Origin: Akkermansia muciniphila | GTDB taxonomy: Bacteria; Verrucomicrobiota; Verrucomicrobiia; Limisphaerales; UBA9464 | Direction of reading: 5' to 3' | Assembly: GCA_945900455.1 (NCBI GenBank) | Contig: CAMDJH010000030.1 | Span: forward strand, 1-36,991 | DNA: 36,991 nucleotides | Shown: piece by piece, positions 34,275 through 36,991 of the stretch | Layout of the letters: each line of letters opens with the position of its first letter | How positions within the stretch are numbered: the first letter of the stretch is position 1 | Translations under genes and position numbers: made by a program | The notes under the pieces: generated by a model | Databases searched by the model: none | Told to the model about the DNA's origin: nothing | Seen by the model: the letters and a program-made list of their open reading frames with translations, nothing else

Positions 34275-36620
34275 ATGATCCCACGCCCCATGCTCGCCGT
34301 CATGACAGCCCTGTCCGTCGGCGCGATTTTATCCGCCCCCCCCGGCTACGCGGCCACGGCTCCCCGGTCGCCCTCCGATGAACGCGCGAGCTTTGTCCTT
34401 CCAGACGCCGCGCTCACGATCGAACTTGTCGCGGCCGAACCCGATATTGTGAGCCCGGTCGCAATTGCGTGGGACGCCCGCGGACGCTTGTTCGTCGCCG
34501 AGATGCGCGACTATCCGAATGCCGCGACCGGAGGCTCGATTCGAGTTCTCGAAGACCGCGATGGAGACGGGCGTTATGAACACGCGACTGCGTTCGCCAG
34601 CGGATTGTCCTTTCCGAACGGAGTTCTTCCCTGGAACGACGGCATCCTTGTCACCGCGGCGCCGGAGATTCTATTCCTTCGCGATACCAACGGGGATGGC
34701 ATCGCGGACGAACGCCGGGTTCTGTTCACCGGATTCGGAACCGGAAATCAACAGCTCCGGGTCAATGGTCTGACGTGGGGTCTCGACGGCTGGGTTTATG
34801 GAGCCAACGGGCGGAGTGATGGCACGATTCGCCGCGGGAACGATCCAACCGGGGAAGCGGTTTCGTTGCGGGGACGCGATTTCAGGTTCCGGCCCGACAC
34901 CCTCGTTTTTGAGACGCTCGCGGGCCGCAGCCAGTTCGGACTGGCGCGCGACAATTGGGGAAACCGCTTTCTCTCCTGGAACACCATCCCAGTCCGTCAC
35001 GAGGTTTTTCCCGATCATTTCCTCGAGAGAAACCCAAATCTTCCAGCGAACGATGTCCTGTCCGACTGTCTCCCGGCCGAGGATGCTGGCCAAGTTTTTC
35101 CGCTGACCGCGCCGCCGCTGGTTTTCAACAATGAATCCGGCAGCCACTTTAACGCACTCAGCGGACTGACCGTTTTCCGTGGTAACGCACTCGGCCAGGC
35201 TTACCTCGGCAGCGCGTTTGTCGGTGAAAGCCTTCGTAATCTCGTTCACCGCCGCGCGCTTGTCCCGGAGGGTCCGACCTTCCGCGCCGAGCGACGCGAA
35301 GCCAATGCCGAATTTCTCGCCAGCACGGACCCCTGGTTTCACCCGGTCAATTTCGCGACCGGACCCGATGGCGCGTTATACGTCGTCGACTTTTACCGCC
35401 AGTTTGTCGAACACCCCGATTGGGTCGCGCTCGACACGCGAGCGAAGGTGACATGGGACATCGGAAAGCAACACGGCCGAATCTGGCGCGTGCGCCGAAG
35501 GGATTATTCCAACCCGACGCCGAAGGTGGCGCTTGCCCACTTGAACGGATCGGCCCGTGACCTCGTAAACTCGCTGCGAAGTTCCAACGGGTGGATTCGC
35601 GATACCGCACAGCGTCTCCTGCTCGAGCGGCGGGAAACAACCGCTTTGCCAGGCTTGTTGAAGCTGGGGCGCGGGAAAAGCTCGCCGGAGACGCAAGTCG
35701 CCGCTCTGCACTCGCTAAAGACTCTTAGCCGGCTGACTCCGGAACTGCTTCGGGACGCAGCACGCGATCCCGAACCTCGGGTCCGGGAAGCTGCCGTATG
35801 GCTGTCGCTCGACCTCTTTCCCGGGAGCGCAGTTCACGACGCGAAGCGAAAATCGGCGACGGCCCTCAATCTGCCGGTGAGCGCACTGGAACGTCTCGCG
35901 CAGGATCCGGACGGCCGCGTCCGCCTCGTTACGGCGCTGGCGGCAGGAAAAATCGACAGCTCGCACGACCGCGAACGAGTGCTCAACACGATCGCGACCG
36001 GCACGACAAATCGTTGGATCCAGCTTGCAGCCGCGAGTAGTTCGCTGTCGACGAACGCGCCTTGGATCTCGGGCCTGTTGATGCGCCCATCGCCCAGGAA
36101 GATAGCGAAACCCGCCGGCGTCCTCACGGCGATTGACCCCGATCGCGAGCGAGTCGTTGTCCAGTTTCAGCCGGCCCTTTCACTGCCGGGCGACGGACAG
36201 AAGGGTGCCGAGCACTTTTCTCGCCTCTGCCTGAATTGCCATTATGTCCAAGGGCGAGGTCAACGGGTCGGGCCAGATCTTTCGGGAATTTCGAGCCGGC
36301 CACCGGAAACGCTGTTGACCGACATTCTGGACCCGAATCGTGCAGTCTCCCCAGATTATATCACCTGGGAGCTGACAACCGTCGATGGGGAAACGGTTAC
36401 GGGACTGCTTGCGAGCGAGACGGAGACGCGAATCACCGTGAGGCATGCGGGGGCTCCCGACGAGGCGCTCTCGCGGAGCCGGATCCGGGAAATGAAAGCG
36501 ACGGGACGCTCCCTGATGCCGGTGGGAATCGAAGCAGGGCTGAGTGTGCAGGACGTCGCAGACATCCTGGCGTTCCTTCGCAAGCCCGAAGGGGCTTTGC
36601 CGCAATCGGCACCAAGATGA
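34275..36620 (+). CDS. Secreted membrane-bound-dehydrogenase-type propeller fused to cytochrome c
   Basis: From ATG 34275 the protein has 781 residues with a signal peptide (MIPRPMLAVMTALSVGAILS, cleavage likely after AYA-like GYA near 26). Residues about 40-430 match the PVC 'putative membrane-bound dehydrogenase' domain (TIGR02604-type): VAIAWDARGRLFVAEMRDYP, and Ca-binding-like DRDGDGRYE and DTNGDGIADE. Residues about 440-600 look like HEAT-type repeats. The C-terminal domain is a haem-binding cytochrome c (TIGR02603-type) with C652LNC655H656 and a candidate distal ligand Met748 (SLMPVG). It is probably a periplasmic sugar- or alcohol-oxidising enzyme that passes electrons to its own haem; the substrate is unknown. 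An in-frame TTG at 34224 is less likely as start. Confidence 0.85.
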   Translation: MIPRPMLAVMTALSVGAILSAPPGYAATAPRSPSDERASFVLPDAALTIELVAAEPDIVSPVAIAWDARGRLFVAEMRDYPNAATGGSIRVLEDRDGDGRYEHATAFASGLSFPNGVLPWNDGILVTAAPEILFLRDTNGDGIADERRVLFTGFGTGNQQLRVNGLTWGLDGWVYGANGRSDGTIRRGNDPTGEAVSLRGRDFRFRPDTLVFETLAGRSQFGLARDNWGNRFLSWNTIPVRHEVFPDHFLERNPNLPANDVLSDCLPAEDAGQVFPLTAPPLVFNNESGSHFNALSGLTVFRGNALGQAYLGSAFVGESLRNLVHRRALVPEGPTFRAERREANAEFLASTDPWFHPVNFATGPDGALYVVDFYRQFVEHPDWVALDTRAKVTWDIGKQHGRIWRVRRRDYSNPTPKVALAHLNGSARDLVNSLRSSNGWIRDTAQRLLLERRETTALPGLLKLGRGKSSPETQVAALHSLKTLSRLTPELLRDAARDPEPRVREAAVWLSLDLFPGSAVHDAKRKSATALNLPVSALERLAQDPDGRVRLVTALAAGKIDSSHDRERVLNTIATGTTNRWIQLAAASSSLSTNAPWISGLLMRPSPRKIAKPAGVLTAIDPDRERVVVQFQPALSLPGDGQKGAEHFSRLCLNCHYVQGRGQRVGPDLSGISSRPPETLLTDILDPNRAVSPDYITWELTTVDGETVTGLLASETETRITVRHAGAPDEALSRSRIREMKATGRSLMPVGIEAGLSVQDVADILAFLRKPEGALPQSAPR

Positions 36621-36991
36621 ATTCTCATTGGGCTCAGAAAGGCTTGGATTCGGAACGTGATGAGCGAAGAGCCAAGCCCCTATCAAGCGGATCCTTCGCC
36701 GCCCGGGTTCGAAGCAAAGGTGTTCCACACATGAGTCCTTGGAGGCATATCCGGTTGGACTGGAATTTATGCGCTGGTTTGTCGGCCTTCCCGGCGGTGT
36801 GGAACTGTCCGATCGGCTGTGTCGAGAGGTAGAGAGCTCCCTGATCCGCGGATAGGAATCTGAAAATGAGAGAAAAAGCTCTCGACTGCGCTTTTTTCGC
36901 TGGCATATGTTATATATGCTGTATCGAACACGAATGCGCCGCGCGCATACCACTCCAGTCCAAGACCGCGTTCGGAGCACTTCCCAACACG
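36621..36991. other. Gene-free right end of the window
   Basis: No convincing gene is seen. GGCTTGG (36641-36647) and CCAAGCC (36672-36678) could form a weak hairpin after the dehydrogenase gene, but no T-run follows. ATCCGCGGAT at about 36844-36853 resembles the repeat motif at 23933-24016. AT-rich TATGTTATATATGC at about 36904-36917 follows a T6 run (36892-36897) and could be a promoter. From the ATG at 36906 a frame stays open to the window end for 28 codons, but it has no recognisable family. Confidence 0.4.

Noticed and set aside
36701-36720. GGTTCGAAGC, resembling a tRNA T-loop
   Set aside because: No acceptor stem, anticodon arm or D-arm can be fitted around it on either strand.
36180-36980. 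Long minus-strand open frame (266 codons) at the right end
   Set aside because: Most of it lies antisense to the cytochrome c domain of the dehydrogenase gene, whose reading frame is clearly conserved. The translated sequence resembles no family.

Overview
The window looks like a chromosomal segment from the PVC superphylum, most likely a Verrucomicrobiota bacterium near the Pedosphaera/Limisphaerales group. This is an inference from gene content. The pointers are a DUF1549/DUF1553 protein with a CxxCH motif, a fusion of a membrane-bound-dehydrogenase-type propeller with cytochrome c, a YXWGXW-repeat (DUF6600-like) lipoprotein, a GYF_2-membrane protein with a pseudopilin-like tail, a glutaminyl-tRNA synthetase with a PVC-style insertion, and families of GC-rich palindromic intergenic repeats. 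No 16S rRNA or other phylogenetic marker beyond ribosomal proteins is present, so the placement is provisional.

Left part (1-10.4 kb). galE is followed by an accessory-looking repeat zone. This holds REP-like palindromes, a 212-bp quasi-palindromic repeat (copy A), a small MITE-like element with a 13-bp target duplication, and the stub of a nucleotidyltransferase gene. The stub is cut off exactly where the convergent glnS gene ends. glnS is bracketed by another palindromic element and by an inverted copy (copy B) of the 212-bp repeat. A secreted DUF1549/DUF1553 protein, guaA (GMP synthase) and a GYF-domain membrane protein follow on the plus strand.

Centre (10.4-23.4 kb, minus strand). A 24-gene ribosomal protein cluster reads rplB-rpsS-rplV-rpsC-rplP-rpmC-rpsQ-rplN-rplX-rplE-rpsN-rpsH-rplF-rplR-rpsE-rplO-secY-map-rpmJ-rpsM-rpsK-rpsD-rpoA-rplQ. 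It ends in a strong intrinsic terminator. It starts at rplB: rpsJ, rplC, rplD and rplW are not next to it, and rpmD, adk and infA are missing from their usual slots. S11 and S5 carry long N-terminal tails.

Right part (23.4-37 kb). An 890-bp gene-free divergent region separates rplB from rpsB-tsf on the plus strand. A terminator follows, then mtnA. On the minus strand lie dapA, a LOG-family gene, an M16 peptidase gene, a Trp/Tyr- and Pro-rich lipoprotein gene and, coupled to it by a GTGA overlap, a secreted protein gene. The window closes with a large secreted dehydrogenase-cytochrome c fusion on the plus strand and about 370 bp without a recognisable gene.

Most of the window is core translation and housekeeping machinery. 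The unusual content is concentrated in the repeat-rich 1.4-5.1 kb segment around glnS and in the altered ribosomal-protein cluster. I found no convincing new multi-gene defence or metabolic system. The nearest candidate is the broken two-gene module at 2.26-2.79 kb.
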